DNA from: a virus
Strand: one strand, 5' to 3'
Length of the DNA stretch: 36,443 nucleotides
IMG/VR virus record: IMGVR_UViG_3300027793_002909
Span: 1 to 36,443 of that record
The position numbers and the translations under genes are program-made. Below the pieces are notes generated by a model. That model had not been told where the DNA came from. It worked only from the letters and a program-made list of their open reading frames with translations, and did no database searches. Each line of letters starts with the position of its first letter. Positions within the stretch are counted from its first letter, which is position 1. This document shows, piece after piece, positions 1 through 7,813 of this stretch.

Positions 1-363
1 GCGGTGGCGATTGAGGCCGTGGCCGCGGCGGCGACGGCGGCCCAGGAGGCGGCGGACGCGGCCGAGCCGGGGCTGGCCGACCGCGTGGCGGCGGTGCAAG
101 CCGAGATCGACAAGATCGACGCCGAGCTGGAGGGGCTGGGCGACCCGCGTGAGGACCTGCAGAAGCTGGAGGCCGAGCGGGCCTCGGCGTGTGAGAAGCT
201 GCGGGTGGCGGAGGCGGCGTTCCGGGCCGCCATGGTGCAGTACCACCAGCACCAGCCGGCGGCATTTGAAAAGCAGCAGGCGGGGCTGGAGCAGATCCGG
301 CTGGCGACCAAGCGGCGGGAGCGGCTGGTGCGGCAGTTGGCTGAGTTGTCAAGCGTTTCTTGA
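1..363 (+). CDS. coiled-coil protein of the head region, probably cut by the window edge
   Basis: The frame is open to base 1 (first in-frame start GTG at 4), so the true start may lie outside the window. The visible 120 residues are almost wholly helical: an Ala-rich start, then heptad-like Leu/Ile/Val spacing with alternating Glu and Lys/Arg typical of a coiled coil. No catalytic motif is seen. It ends 18 bases before a gpW-like gene and, on the inferred circular map, lies between the large terminase and the head-joining gene. A role in DNA packaging or head assembly is inferred from position only. It could also be the C-terminal tail of a longer protein. Confidence 0.6.
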   Translation, partial: AVAIEAVAAAATAAQEAADAAEPGLADRVAAVQAEIDKIDAELEGLGDPREDLQKLEAERASACEKLRVAEAAFRAAMVQYHQHQPAAFEKQQAGLEQIRLATKRRERLVRQLAELSSVS

Positions 364-381
364 CCACTGACGGGCTGAACC

Positions 382-648
382 ATGGCGGCCACCGGGTTTG
401 AAAACTGGATCACGGCGGCGACCACGCCGGAGCGGATCGCGCTGCTTCGGCAGCACATCGCGGCGTTGAGCCAGCGGCTGGCCACGCCCGACGTATCAGC
501 CGACGGCAAGAGTGCCAGCTATGCCACCCTGCAGCGCGAGGTGTCTGAGCTGCGGGCGGAGCTGAAGGAACTGGAGGCCCGGCCGGATGCCGGTGGGCGG
601 ACCAGCCCGGTGAGTGTGGCATCGTTTGAGCGGATGCCCGAGTTCTAA
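382..648 (+). CDS. gpW-like head-tail joining protein
   Basis: This is an 88-residue protein starting at ATG 382. After an N-terminal helix (about residues 5-35) comes a short polar turn with GKSASY, then a second helix rich in Glu/Leu, matching the helix-hairpin-helix size and layout of lambda gpW (68 residues). In lambda, W sits between terminase A and portal B and plugs the portal before tail joining. Here the gene ends 3 bases before the portal gene, the same arrangement. The call rests on size, helical pattern and synteny, not on close sequence identity. Confidence 0.55.
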   Translation: MAATGFENWITAATTPERIALLRQHIAALSQRLATPDVSADGKSASYATLQREVSELRAELKELEARPDAGGRTSPVSVASFERMPEF

Positions 649-651
649 AGC

Positions 652-2496
652 GTGAGCAAACCCAAGCGGCGACCGGCGAACGCCGGCGAGATCAAGGCGA
701 AGGCTGAGCAGGCTGAGGCGTTGGTGCGCCTGGAGCGTGCCACGTTGGAGCGGCGGTACCTGCGGCTGGCGTTGGGGGATTACCGATCGGCCAAGCAGAG
801 CCGGCTGCGGCAGGGCGGCGGGGCCGCCGGCGGCGAGGGCCGCACGGCCAGCGGCGCGTGGCACCTGGATGCCCAGACAGCCCGGCTGCTGCGGCGGGAT
901 GCCCAGCGGCTGGCCCGCAACAACCCGCTGGGGCGGGCGTTGATCGGACGGCTGGTGGACTTTGTGCTGGGCCGCGGCCACAGCCCGCAGGCGACCACGG
1001 CGAGCAAGGGCTGGAATGACCAGGCCGAGCGGGTGTGGGCGGAGTGGGCGGAGACGGCGGGGCTGGATGAGGCCTTGGAGCTGGCGTACCGCGGGGCGCT
1101 GGTGGACGGCGATTGTGCTTTGCTGATGCTGGATGACGGCGGGGTGCAGGTGGTGGAGGCGGATCAGATCACCACGCCGAAGAGCGGTGGCGGCACGGTG
1201 ATCACCAAGGTGGTGGTGGTGAAGGCGGGGGACAAGACCGGCGGGGAACCGGGCAACGTGATCAACGCGGGCGTGGAGATGACGCCCACGGGGACGGTGG
1301 TGGCGATCCATGTTGCCGAGTGGGAGGGCGACGGCAGCAAGCTGAGCGAAACCACGCGGCGGATCGTGTGTGGCCCGGACGGCCCGGCGCTGCTGCTGCG
1401 GCGGCGGACGCGGGCCAGCCAGGTGCGCGGTGAGCCGCTGCTGGCGGCGACGGTGGACACCTTCGAGCACTTGGAGCGGTTCACCGAGGCCACCGTGGTG
1501 GCGGCGCGGATGGCGGCGTGCACCGGCGCGGCGATCAAGACCGAGTATCCGGCGCTCACGCAGGCCAGCATGCTGGGGGCGACGGGCGAGCCGAACAGCC
1601 GCGGCCAGCAGCAGCGGGCGCTGAGCTGGGAGCCGGGGATGGTGTGGCACCTGAAGCCGGGCGAGAGCCTGGAGCAGGTGCGGCCGGAGCAGCCGACGGG
1701 GGAGTTCAGCGACTTTGTGCGCACGCTGATCCGGATCGCCGGAACCGACAGCGGGCTGCCGCTGGAGGTGTGCCTGCTGGACTTCAGCCAGGCCAACTTC
1801 CACTCCAGCCGCAGCGCCATGGGCGTGATGTACCGGTTCATCGAACGCGAGCAGAAGCGGCTGCAGCGTGAGGTGCTGGCGCCGCTGTACCGCTGGGTGA
1901 TGCGGCGGGCGGTGGCGGCGGGCACGCTGCCGGGCAACGTGGACATGCTGCGGCACCGGTGGATGGCCCCGGGGCGGCCGGTGCTGGACCCGCAGGCCGA
2001 GGTGGCGGCAGCGATCCAAGCGGTGGACGCCAACATGCGGACCAAGGAAGATGTGGTGGCGGAGATGAGCGGGGCGGACTTTGCCACCGTGGCCGAGCGG
2101 AGGGCGGCGGAGCGGAAGCTGGAAGAGCAACTGGGGATCCAGCCGCCGACGACGCCGGGGGCTGGCGTGCTGGGCGGGGCAGCGGGGGGTGCGGCTGCGC
2201 CGGTGCCTGCGGCGGCGGCGGCGGAGAGCACGCCAGCGGATGGGGCGGCCGAACCGGCTGCGGCGGTGGTGGCGGGTGCGGACACGGTGGCGGACACGGC
2301 GCTGAACGGTGCCCAGGTGGCGGCCCTAGCCGACCTGGCCATGCAGGTGGCCACCGGGCAGTTGCCGCTGGCCACTGCACGCGGCATCGCGGAGGCGGCA
2401 TTCCCGACCGTGGACCCGGCCGTGCTGGACAAGGTGTTCGGCCCGCTGGCCAACTTCACGCCGCAGACCGCGGCGGTTGCTGGAGGTGCGGCATGA
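652..2496 (+). CDS. phage portal protein (lambda gpB family)
   Basis: The product is 614 residues, starting at GTG 652 three bases after the gpW-like stop. It would form the dodecameric portal ring at one head vertex, through which DNA is pumped. Features of the lambda-type portal family are visible: a basic helical N-terminus; the LARNNPLGRALIGRLVDFVLG block near residues 87-107; a GALVDGDC segment; VVEADQI; and a conserved stretch with LPLEVCLLDFSQANFHSSR near residues 370-390, equivalent to the D-F-S-x-x-N-[YF]-S-S-x-R motif. The last ~110 residues are Ala/Pro-rich and probably flexible. It is somewhat longer than lambda gpB (533). Its stop overlaps the start of the protease gene (ATGA), indicating translational coupling. 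Confidence 0.9.
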   Translation: MSKPKRRPANAGEIKAKAEQAEALVRLERATLERRYLRLALGDYRSAKQSRLRQGGGAAGGEGRTASGAWHLDAQTARLLRRDAQRLARNNPLGRALIGRLVDFVLGRGHSPQATTASKGWNDQAERVWAEWAETAGLDEALELAYRGALVDGDCALLMLDDGGVQVVEADQITTPKSGGGTVITKVVVVKAGDKTGGEPGNVINAGVEMTPTGTVVAIHVAEWEGDGSKLSETTRRIVCGPDGPALLLRRRTRASQVRGEPLLAATVDTFEHLERFTEATVVAARMAACTGAAIKTEYPALTQASMLGATGEPNSRGQQQRALSWEPGMVWHLKPGESLEQVRPEQPTGEFSDFVRTLIRIAGTDSGLPLEVCLLDFSQANFHSSRSAMGVMYRFIEREQKRLQREVLAPLYRWVMRRAVAAGTLPGNVDMLRHRWMAPGRPVLDPQAEVAAAIQAVDANMRTKEDVVAEMSGADFATVAERRAAERKLEEQLGIQPPTTPGAGVLGGAAGGAAAPVPAAAAAESTPADGAAEPAAAVVAGADTVADTALNGAQVAALADLAMQVATGQLPLATARGIAEAAFPTVDPAVLDKVFGPLANFTPQTAAVAGGAA

Positions 2497-3893
2497 GCAG
2501 TGAGGTGCGGACCAATCGGCCGATGGCCCTGCGGGCGGAGCTGGTGCGGAAGATGAGCGAGGCCGGCGGCAAGGCCAGCGAGCTGCACCATGGCGGCGAG
2601 AGGTGGCCGGCATCGCCCAGCGATCGCACGGTGAGCCAAGAGGTGGAGGTGGTGCGGGTGGCTGGGGCGCTGTGGCAGTACTTCGCGGCTGACCTGGCCG
2701 GGGCGATTCGCACCGCGGCGGAGCGGACGCGGCGGGATGTGGTGGTGGCGATCAACTCGCCCGGCGGGGATGTGGCCGGGATGGCTGACCTGGTGGCGGC
2801 GATGCGGACGGCGCGGGCTGCCGTGGAAAGCAAGGGCGGGCGGCTGGTGGCCCTGATCAACGACGAGGCGTGCAGCGCGGGGTACTGGCTGGCCAGCCAG
2901 GCCACCGAGGTGTGGGCCACGCGGCTGGCGGAGGTGGGGTGCCTGGGCGTGTACGCCGTGCTGTACGACGAGAGCCAGGCGTTTGCGGCCAGCGGCGTGC
3001 AGCCGGTGCTGGTGGCGAATGACGGCGCCGGGCTGAAGGGCGCCGGGCTGCCGGGGCTGCCGATCAGCGAGGACCTGGTGGCGCAGGTGCGGCGGAGCTG
3101 CAACGCGGCGACGGCGCAGTTTGTGGCCGATGTGGCGGCGGGGCGGGGCAAGCCGGTGGAGGCGATCACGCCGCTGGCGACGGGGGCGGTGTGGACGGCC
3201 CGCGAGGCGGTGGCGATGGGGCTGGTGGACAAGGTGACGGCGGGCGGGTTGGCGGAGGCGGTGGCGGAGTTGAGCAACGACAGAGCAGGGCAGGCCGCAA
3301 GCCGTGCGGGCCGCGCTGCCGGACGCACAGCCGCACGGCGAGGTTACAAGATGGACGACAAGAACAAGCAGGCGATCACGATGGAGGAGCTGGAGGGCAT
3401 GCCGGGCGGGCCGGAGCTGATCCAGCAGATCAAGGACTCGGTGGCGGCGGAGGCTGCGGCCAAGGCTGCGGCGGAGAAGGCCGAGGGCGACAAGCCCAAG
3501 GCGGCCACGGTGGCCGAGCTGCGGGCGGCCTTCCCCAACCAGCCGGAGTTTGTGCTGGCGGCCCTGGAAAGCGGCGAGAGCCTGCTGGCCGCCAAGGCCC
3601 GCATGGGCGACATGGCCGCGCTGAAGCTGGAGGCCATGGCCAAGCAGGTGGCCGAGCTGCAGGGCAAGCTGGCCGCGGCCGGTGGTGCCGGCGGCACGGC
3701 CCCGGTGCGGACGGCGGGGAACCCTGGGAGCAAGGGCAAGGTGGAGGGCACGGTGCAGGAGCAGTACAACGCCGAGGTCGAGCGGCTGATGGCTGAGCAC
3801 AAGTGCTCACGCATGGCCGCCTTCGGCAAGCTGGCGTCCGCCAATCCGACGCTGAACCGCGAGTACTTCGACTGGAAGCGGCAGCAGCGCTAA
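2493..3893 (+). CDS. S49 (SppA/gpC-type) capsid maturation protease with scaffold-like C-terminus
   Basis: This 466-residue protein starts at ATG 2493 (GGAGGTG at 2482), overlapping the portal stop. The N-terminal half is an S49 peptidase: INSPGGDV at 87-94, the nucleophile Ser128 in NDEACSAGYW, and the probable general base Lys182 in GAGLKGAG, 54 residues later. In lambda gpC the pair is Ser166/Lys218, 52 apart. The frame is open upstream to 1959, but that part is a shadow of the portal gene. From about residue 287 the protein becomes Ala/Glu/Lys-rich with predicted coiled coil, as expected for a scaffold fused to the protease. In lambda-like phages this protein is packed in the prohead and cleaves scaffold, portal and itself. 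Confidence 0.88.
   Translation: MSSEVRTNRPMALRAELVRKMSEAGGKASELHHGGERWPASPSDRTVSQEVEVVRVAGALWQYFAADLAGAIRTAAERTRRDVVVAINSPGGDVAGMADLVAAMRTARAAVESKGGRLVALINDEACSAGYWLASQATEVWATRLAEVGCLGVYAVLYDESQAFAASGVQPVLVANDGAGLKGAGLPGLPISEDLVAQVRRSCNAATAQFVADVAAGRGKPVEAITPLATGAVWTAREAVAMGLVDKVTAGGLAEAVAELSNDRAGQAASRAGRAAGRTAARRGYKMDDKNKQAITMEELEGMPGGPELIQQIKDSVAAEAAAKAAAEKAEGDKPKAATVAELRAAFPNQPEFVLAALESGESLLAAKARMGDMAALKLEAMAKQVAELQGKLAAAGGAGGTAPVRTAGNPGSKGKVEGTVQEQYNAEVERLMAEHKCSRMAAFGKLASANPTLNREYFDWKRQQR
3351..3893 (+). CDS. putative nested scaffolding protein (Nu3-like internal start in the protease gene)
   Basis: ATG 3351 lies in frame inside the S49 protease gene and is preceded by GGCGAGG (3337-3343) with 7-nt spacing, a plausible ribosome binding site. 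Translation from here gives a 180-residue protein with an acidic start, a Glu/Ala/Lys-rich coiled-coil centre and a basic C-terminus ending DWKRQQR, matching the usual properties of phage scaffolds. In lambda, scaffold Nu3 is made in exactly this way from the 3' end of gene C. No separate scaffold gene is visible between protease and capsid genes. Inference from layout; expression is not shown. Confidence 0.5.
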   Translation: MDDKNKQAITMEELEGMPGGPELIQQIKDSVAAEAAAKAAAEKAEGDKPKAATVAELRAAFPNQPEFVLAALESGESLLAAKARMGDMAALKLEAMAKQVAELQGKLAAAGGAGGTAPVRTAGNPGSKGKVEGTVQEQYNAEVERLMAEHKCSRMAAFGKLASANPTLNREYFDWKRQQR

Positions 3894-3963
3894 GCGGCCG
3901 ACGCGCTCACGCACGCCGCCCACCCAATCGACACACAGACACACAGAACAAGGACAGCAGACC

Positions 3964-4551
3964 ATGAAGTATCACGATGGCAACATCACCCTGATCGCGG
4001 CGGTTGACATTCCTCAGTTTGCCCGAGTCTCTCGCAACGCCAGCGGCCAGGCCACCCTGGCTCCGGGCAGCGGCCACTGGATCGGCGTGGCGCAGTCTTC
4101 GGTGGCGGCCGGCGAGCCGGTGGCCGTGCAGCCCCGACTCAACGGCGGCACGGTGCCGATGATCGCGGCGGCAGCGATTCCCAACAACGGCCACGTCTTT
4201 GAGCGGGGTTCCGGCAAGATCGGCCCGGCGCCGATCAACGGCGTGGGCGCACCGATCGGCCGGGCCATGCAAGCCGCCAGCGGTGACAACGCGGTGATCG
4301 AGGTGGTGGAGTTGCCGGCGGCAACCCACACCATCTATACCGCCAGTGCCGGCGACGACACGGCCAACCAGGCGGACATTGACACCGGGCTGGGCGTGAA
4401 CCCCACGACGGCCTTCGCGCTGATCCGGTCTACGGCGGGCGTGATTCGCGTGCCCACCGGCGCCGTGAGCTTCCCCGGTTCGGCCGGCGTGGTGCGCGTG
4501 GTGGACACGGGCCTGGCGGTCAACGAGGTCATTCTGCTGATGACCTTCTGA
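3964..4551 (+). CDS. capsid decoration/stabilisation protein (position of lambda gpD)
   Basis: This 195-residue protein lies between the protease and the major capsid gene, where lambda encodes gpD. Residues 1-115 are short beta strands and glycine turns with the pattern GVAQSSVAAGEPVAV followed by a Gly-Thr-Val-Pro segment and GRAMQAASGDNAVIEVVE. This pattern resembles the DUF2190/gpD-like proteins that bind the outer face of mature capsids. A further ~75-residue domain (from about 122) with AFALIRSTAGVIRV may be an added surface domain. AAGGACAG upstream (about 3951) serves as ribosome binding site. The role is inferred from position and beta-rich composition. Confidence 0.6.
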   Translation: MKYHDGNITLIAAVDIPQFARVSRNASGQATLAPGSGHWIGVAQSSVAAGEPVAVQPRLNGGTVPMIAAAAIPNNGHVFERGSGKIGPAPINGVGAPIGRAMQAASGDNAVIEVVELPAATHTIYTASAGDDTANQADIDTGLGVNPTTAFALIRSTAGVIRVPTGAVSFPGSAGVVRVVDTGLAVNEVILLMTF

Positions 4552-4610
4552 GCGATCACATCGGCCGGCTGACGACCGATTCAAACACAAACGAGCAAGG
4601 AGCGCAATAA

Positions 4611-5624
4611 ATGGCTGGTGTGAATGTTCCGACGAATCAGGTGATCCGCGAGGATCTGACCGGCTACATTGCCGGATTCAACCCCGAGCTGAGCGGCTTT
4701 GTGGCCCACAAGGTGCTGCCGGCCAAGCTGGTCAACGAGCAGGATGGCGTGATCTACCGCATCCCCGCCGAGGCGTGGCTGACCACGGTGGACACTGAGC
4801 GTGCCGCCTACGGCAGCACGTCCGGCAGCACCTACACCAAGGTGCCCGAGACGTGGAAGCTGGTGGAGTACGCCCACAAGGAGGCGTGGGATACCACTGA
4901 CTCCCGCGGCTACGACTCCAAGCAGCAGGCCGACGAGATCCGGGCGGTTCGGGCGTCCGGCACGATCCTGCGGGACTACGAGCGCAAGCTGGCGGCGCGG
5001 CTGTTCAACGAAACCACCTTCCCCCTGAGCGGCACCACCGGCTTCACGGCGTCGGCGTTGTGGACCAGCTTCGGCACCAGCACGCCGGTGGCCGACATTC
5101 AGCGGGCCAAGCAGTTCATCCGCGAGAAGACCGGCATGGAGGCCAACATGGTGGTCATTCCGACCGTCAACGTGGAGGCGGCTGCCAACTCGGCCAACGT
5201 GCTGTCTCGGGTGAGCGGCTACGACCCCGGCACGCGGAGCGGCACGCTGAACCCGGCGCTGTGGTCGGAGCTGTTCGGCATTCCCGTCGATGGCATCATT
5301 GTCCCCAACGCGTTCAACAACACCGCCAACCAGAACCTGGCGCTGAGCACCGCCCCGCTGTGGAGCGCCAACTACGTCGGCGTCGGCGTGCGGAACACCA
5401 GCCAGGACCTTGAGCTGCCGCAGCTGGGCCGCAGCATGATGCTGAGCTCCGAGTACCAGGTGACTGGTGTGGAGGCCAGCAGCACGGTGACGGTCGAGGA
5501 CGCGCAGATCGTGATTGACGAGTACAGCACCGCGGACAACAAGACCAACTACACGCGGGCGACGATGACCCGGGCGGCCAAGTTCTTCAGCACCGACTGC
5601 TGGGTGCTGATCCGCGTCCGCTGA
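4611..5624 (+). CDS. major capsid protein (lambda gpE-like, HK97 fold expected)
   Basis: The product is 337 residues, starting at ATG 4611 after GAGCAAGGAGCG. It is close in size to lambda gpE (341) and sits directly after protease and decoration genes. The composition is that of a shell protein: mixed helix and strand, few Cys, many Asn/Thr/Ser. The order of segments fits gpE-type proteins: an N-terminal arm (LTGYIAGFNPELSGFVAHKVLP), a long helix about residues 95-130 with RASGTILRDYERKLAARLFN, and a later domain with a VVIPTVNVEAAANS helix and PVDGIIVPNAF. No other gene in the head block has suitable size. Capsid maturation by the upstream S49 protease is expected. Confidence 0.82.
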   Translation: MAGVNVPTNQVIREDLTGYIAGFNPELSGFVAHKVLPAKLVNEQDGVIYRIPAEAWLTTVDTERAAYGSTSGSTYTKVPETWKLVEYAHKEAWDTTDSRGYDSKQQADEIRAVRASGTILRDYERKLAARLFNETTFPLSGTTGFTASALWTSFGTSTPVADIQRAKQFIREKTGMEANMVVIPTVNVEAAANSANVLSRVSGYDPGTRSGTLNPALWSELFGIPVDGIIVPNAFNNTANQNLALSTAPLWSANYVGVGVRNTSQDLELPQLGRSMMLSSEYQVTGVEASSTVTVEDAQIVIDEYSTADNKTNYTRATMTRAAKFFSTDCWVLIRVR

Positions 5625-5718
5625 TTCGACTCCAACCGCTGGTGACACGGCACCGGCGAGTACTACACGGGACGGTGGTGGTGACTCCCACCGGCCCGAT
5701 TTGACGAAGGCGATGACC

Positions 5719-6507
5719 ATGCGAAACCTGCTGCGAAAACTGGGGCTGAGCGACTGGCAGAGCCTGGTGTGGAGCAAGCGTGCCCAGGGCGCCAAGATCG
5801 GGCTGCTGATCGGCGTGGTGCTGGTGGTGGCGCTGGTGCTGGTGACGCTGGGCGGGTGCTCGGCGGCGGACACGCAGAGGACGCTGGACGGTTTGAACGC
5901 CAGCCAGGCCGAGGTGGCCGCGGCCCAGGAGCGGGCGGCGGCGATGGAGGAGCAGGCCCGGCTGATGCAGGCGGACAACGAGGCGCTGCTGGCCCGGGCG
6001 CGTGATGCGGAGGCGGCGGCCAAGGCGGCCGGCGATGCGGCCGCGGCGGCGACGGCGGCGGCCCAGGCGGCGACGGCGGCCAAGGCCGCGGCTGCGGCCA
6101 AGGCCGACGCGGAGGCGGCCGGCAAGCTGAGCGAGGGGGCGGCCAAGGTGCAGGCCCAACTGGCCCAGGCGGTGCGGGCGATTGAGGCGGCCAAGGGGCC
6201 GACGGGCGAGATCACCCCGGAGGGGGCGATCGCCGCAGGGATGACCGCGGTGGCACCGGCGGTGCCGGGCGTGGGCGTGATTCTGGCGGCGCTGGCCCCC
6301 ACCGTGCTGAGCATCGGCGCGTGGATCCGGGCGGAGGCCAAGGCCAAGGCGGCACGCAACGCCGCGGAGGCGATCGTCAAGAGCGTGGATGTGGTGCGGC
6401 TGGCCGAACCGGCGGTGGCCGAGGGGATGGCCAAGCGCCGGACGCTGGCCCGGGCGGTGCTGACCGACACGGCGGCGAAGATCGTTGACAACACGCGGAG
6501 CAGCTGA
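5719..6507 (+). CDS. lipoprotein with coiled coil and C-terminal hydrophobic segment (possible unimolecular spanin)
   Basis: The chosen start is ATG 5719, with GAAGG at 5706-5710 and 8-nt spacing; ATG 5713 and TTG 5701 are in frame but worse placed. The 262-residue protein has a positively charged start, a hydrophobic core at 27-44 and a lipobox L44-G45-G46-C47, so Cys47 would be lipidated. Residues ~60-165 are an Ala/Glu/Lys coiled coil. A second hydrophobic segment lies at about 184-205 (GVGVILAALAPTVLSIGAW), followed by ~57 basic helical residues. A lipobox at one end and a membrane segment near the other is the architecture of unimolecular spanins, such as T1 gp11, which fuse inner and outer membranes at lysis. 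It could instead be a holin-associated or virion lipoprotein. Confidence 0.6.
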   Translation: MRNLLRKLGLSDWQSLVWSKRAQGAKIGLLIGVVLVVALVLVTLGGCSAADTQRTLDGLNASQAEVAAAQERAAAMEEQARLMQADNEALLARARDAEAAAKAAGDAAAAATAAAQAATAAKAAAAAKADAEAAGKLSEGAAKVQAQLAQAVRAIEAAKGPTGEITPEGAIAAGMTAVAPAVPGVGVILAALAPTVLSIGAWIRAEAKAKAARNAAEAIVKSVDVVRLAEPAVAEGMAKRRTLARAVLTDTAAKIVDNTRSS

Positions 6508-6509
6508 GC

Positions 6510-6827
6510 ATGAGCCAGGCGGCCGGTGACGACGCGAGCGTGCGGGTGAACATTTCCAACCACGACTGGAAGCGCATTGTGCTGCTGGTGGCTGGAGCGG
6601 GCATGACCAATGTGGGCCTGCTGCTGACCTGGGTGTGGCACGCCGATCGCCGGATCGGGCTGCTGGAAGAGCGCGACGCCAATCGGCAGCAGGCCATGAG
6701 CGAGATGACCGCGGAACTTCGAGAGCTGGTCAAAAACGAGATCCGGCCGATGCGTGACGATTTGCAGCGGCTGCTTGGGCGGCTGAGCGTGACACCCAGC
6801 GGAGGCGGAGCCACGGGCAAGCCATGA
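6510..6827 (+). CDS. small membrane protein with one TM and coiled coil (lysis-cassette candidate)
   Basis: A 105-residue protein whose ATG lies 2 bases after the lipoprotein stop. It has a polar N-terminus, one membrane segment at about 23-43 (start RIVLLVAGAG, end TWVWHA) and then a charged helix (residues 50-92), followed by a Gly-rich tail. One TM plus coiled coil is typical of XhlA-type holin partners and of i-spanins. Together with the preceding lipoprotein it suggests a lysis module placed between capsid and connector genes. No endolysin motif is visible in either protein. The stop overlaps the next start (ATGA), so it is translated with its neighbours. Confidence 0.55.
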   Translation: MSQAAGDDASVRVNISNHDWKRIVLLVAGAGMTNVGLLLTWVWHADRRIGLLEERDANRQQAMSEMTAELRELVKNEIRPMRDDLQRLLGRLSVTPSGGGATGKP

Positions 6828-7261
6828 GCGTGGACTTTGCGGGGATGCTTGAGGCGGTGGAGGATGCGTTCGGTGTGGACGCCAGCCTGATCTACGACCG
6901 CCAGGAGCAGGGCACCGCGGCCCGACCGACGATGGACGTGGCGACGGGGCAGCGGCGGCGGGCGGTGGACCGGTACGACGTGAAGGTGAACGTGCTACCG
7001 GCCACGCAAGGGATGAGCGGCGGGGGCGGGGGTGTGCCGAGCGGCGAGCGGCAGTATGTGGTGCGGGCGGCGGGGCTGCCCAGCGGGGTGCGGGCGCCGC
7101 GGGCGGGGGATGAGCTGCGGCTGTGGCGTGTGGAAAACCAAGCCCGGATCGACACGGTGGTGGCCCGGGTGGTGGAGGTGAGCGAGCAGGTGGGTGGGCA
7201 GGCGTACCTGCTGCGGTGCGTGCAGGACCGCACGGCAGCGCCCAGCGTGCTGGGGCGGTGA
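6824..7261 (+). CDS. putative head-tail connector (gpFII position)
   Basis: This 145-residue protein has an N-terminal helix (MSVDFAGMLEAVEDAFG), then beta strands containing GDELRLWRVENQARIDTVV and VGGQAYLLRCVQDR. That layout (helix, extended strands, then a compact barrel with a Gly-Asp-x-Leu turn) resembles head completion/stopper proteins such as lambda gpFII (117 residues). The gene lies between the capsid module and the tail tube gene, where FII/Z/U genes are found. No close identity can be claimed. A Gly-rich loop (residues ~64-73) looks flexible. Confidence 0.5.
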   Translation: MSVDFAGMLEAVEDAFGVDASLIYDRQEQGTAARPTMDVATGQRRRAVDRYDVKVNVLPATQGMSGGGGGVPSGERQYVVRAAGLPSGVRAPRAGDELRLWRVENQARIDTVVARVVEVSEQVGGQAYLLRCVQDRTAAPSVLGR

Positions 7262-7286
7262 GCGGAACACAACGGAGACATAGACC

Positions 7287-7799
7287 ATGCCAAGCATCAA
7301 TGCCGGCAACCCGGTGAAGTTTGAAAACGGCGGCACGATTCTGATCGGCGCCGATGACATTCTCAGCGTGCGAGAGGGCACGCTGAGCTGGCAGGTTCGG
7401 GGCCTGGAGCCGATTCCGCACATGGACCGCGGTGTGTTGATCGACGTGTATGCGGGCAACCAGCGGCCGTGCAGCATCTCGCTGGACATCAAGTACACCG
7501 CGGGCACCACCGGCATGATCGGCACGGGCACGCCGCCGGGCGGGTTCCTGAGCAAGATCCTGGGCGCGCTGACCGGCGGCCTGGTGAACAACCGCGACTC
7601 GGCCGGCAAGCTGTTTACATTCAGCCTGACGGTGCGGATCCCCGACGGGCTGGGCGTGGCCACTGGCGACCAGTACGTGTGGGCCAAGTGCTACCTGCCC
7701 GATGGTGTGAGCTACTCGGCCGGCAGCGGCGCGGACTTTGACACGCTGAGCCTGACGCTGGAAAGCTTCAGCCTGTCTCCCACGATGACCCGGTTCTGA
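7287..7799 (+). CDS. major tail tube protein
   Basis: A 170-residue protein starting at ATG 7287 (GGAG about 7274). It is beta-rich with a loop of about 25 residues in the centre. The segments VREGTLSWQVRGLEPIPHMDRG at the N-terminus and DTLSLTLESFSLSP at the C-terminus are typical of tube proteins, in which an early strand and a final strand pair between neighbouring subunits. Its size is near that of common siphophage tube proteins, and it lies just before the tail terminator and chaperone genes, where the tube gene is expected. It would stack as hexamers around the tape measure protein. Confidence 0.6.
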   Translation: MPSINAGNPVKFENGGTILIGADDILSVREGTLSWQVRGLEPIPHMDRGVLIDVYAGNQRPCSISLDIKYTAGTTGMIGTGTPPGGFLSKILGALTGGLVNNRDSAGKLFTFSLTVRIPDGLGVATGDQYVWAKCYLPDGVSYSAGSGADFDTLSLTLESFSLSPTMTRF

Positions 7800-7813
7800 G
7801 CAGCGGTTGAGCC

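Noticed and set aside
496-2130. Long minus-strand open frames opposite portal, protease, capsid and tail genes
   Set aside because: They arise from high GC content; composition is Pro/Arg/His-rich low complexity, and the + strand genes have clear motifs and ribosome binding sites.
1959-2492. Upstream extension of the protease frame
   Set aside because: Gly/Arg-rich shadow of the portal gene; the start at 2493 has a ribosome binding site and couples to the portal stop.
6824-7261. Endolysin gene following the membrane proteins
   Set aside because: The protein is beta-rich with connector-like layout and has no lysozyme, amidase or peptidase residues.
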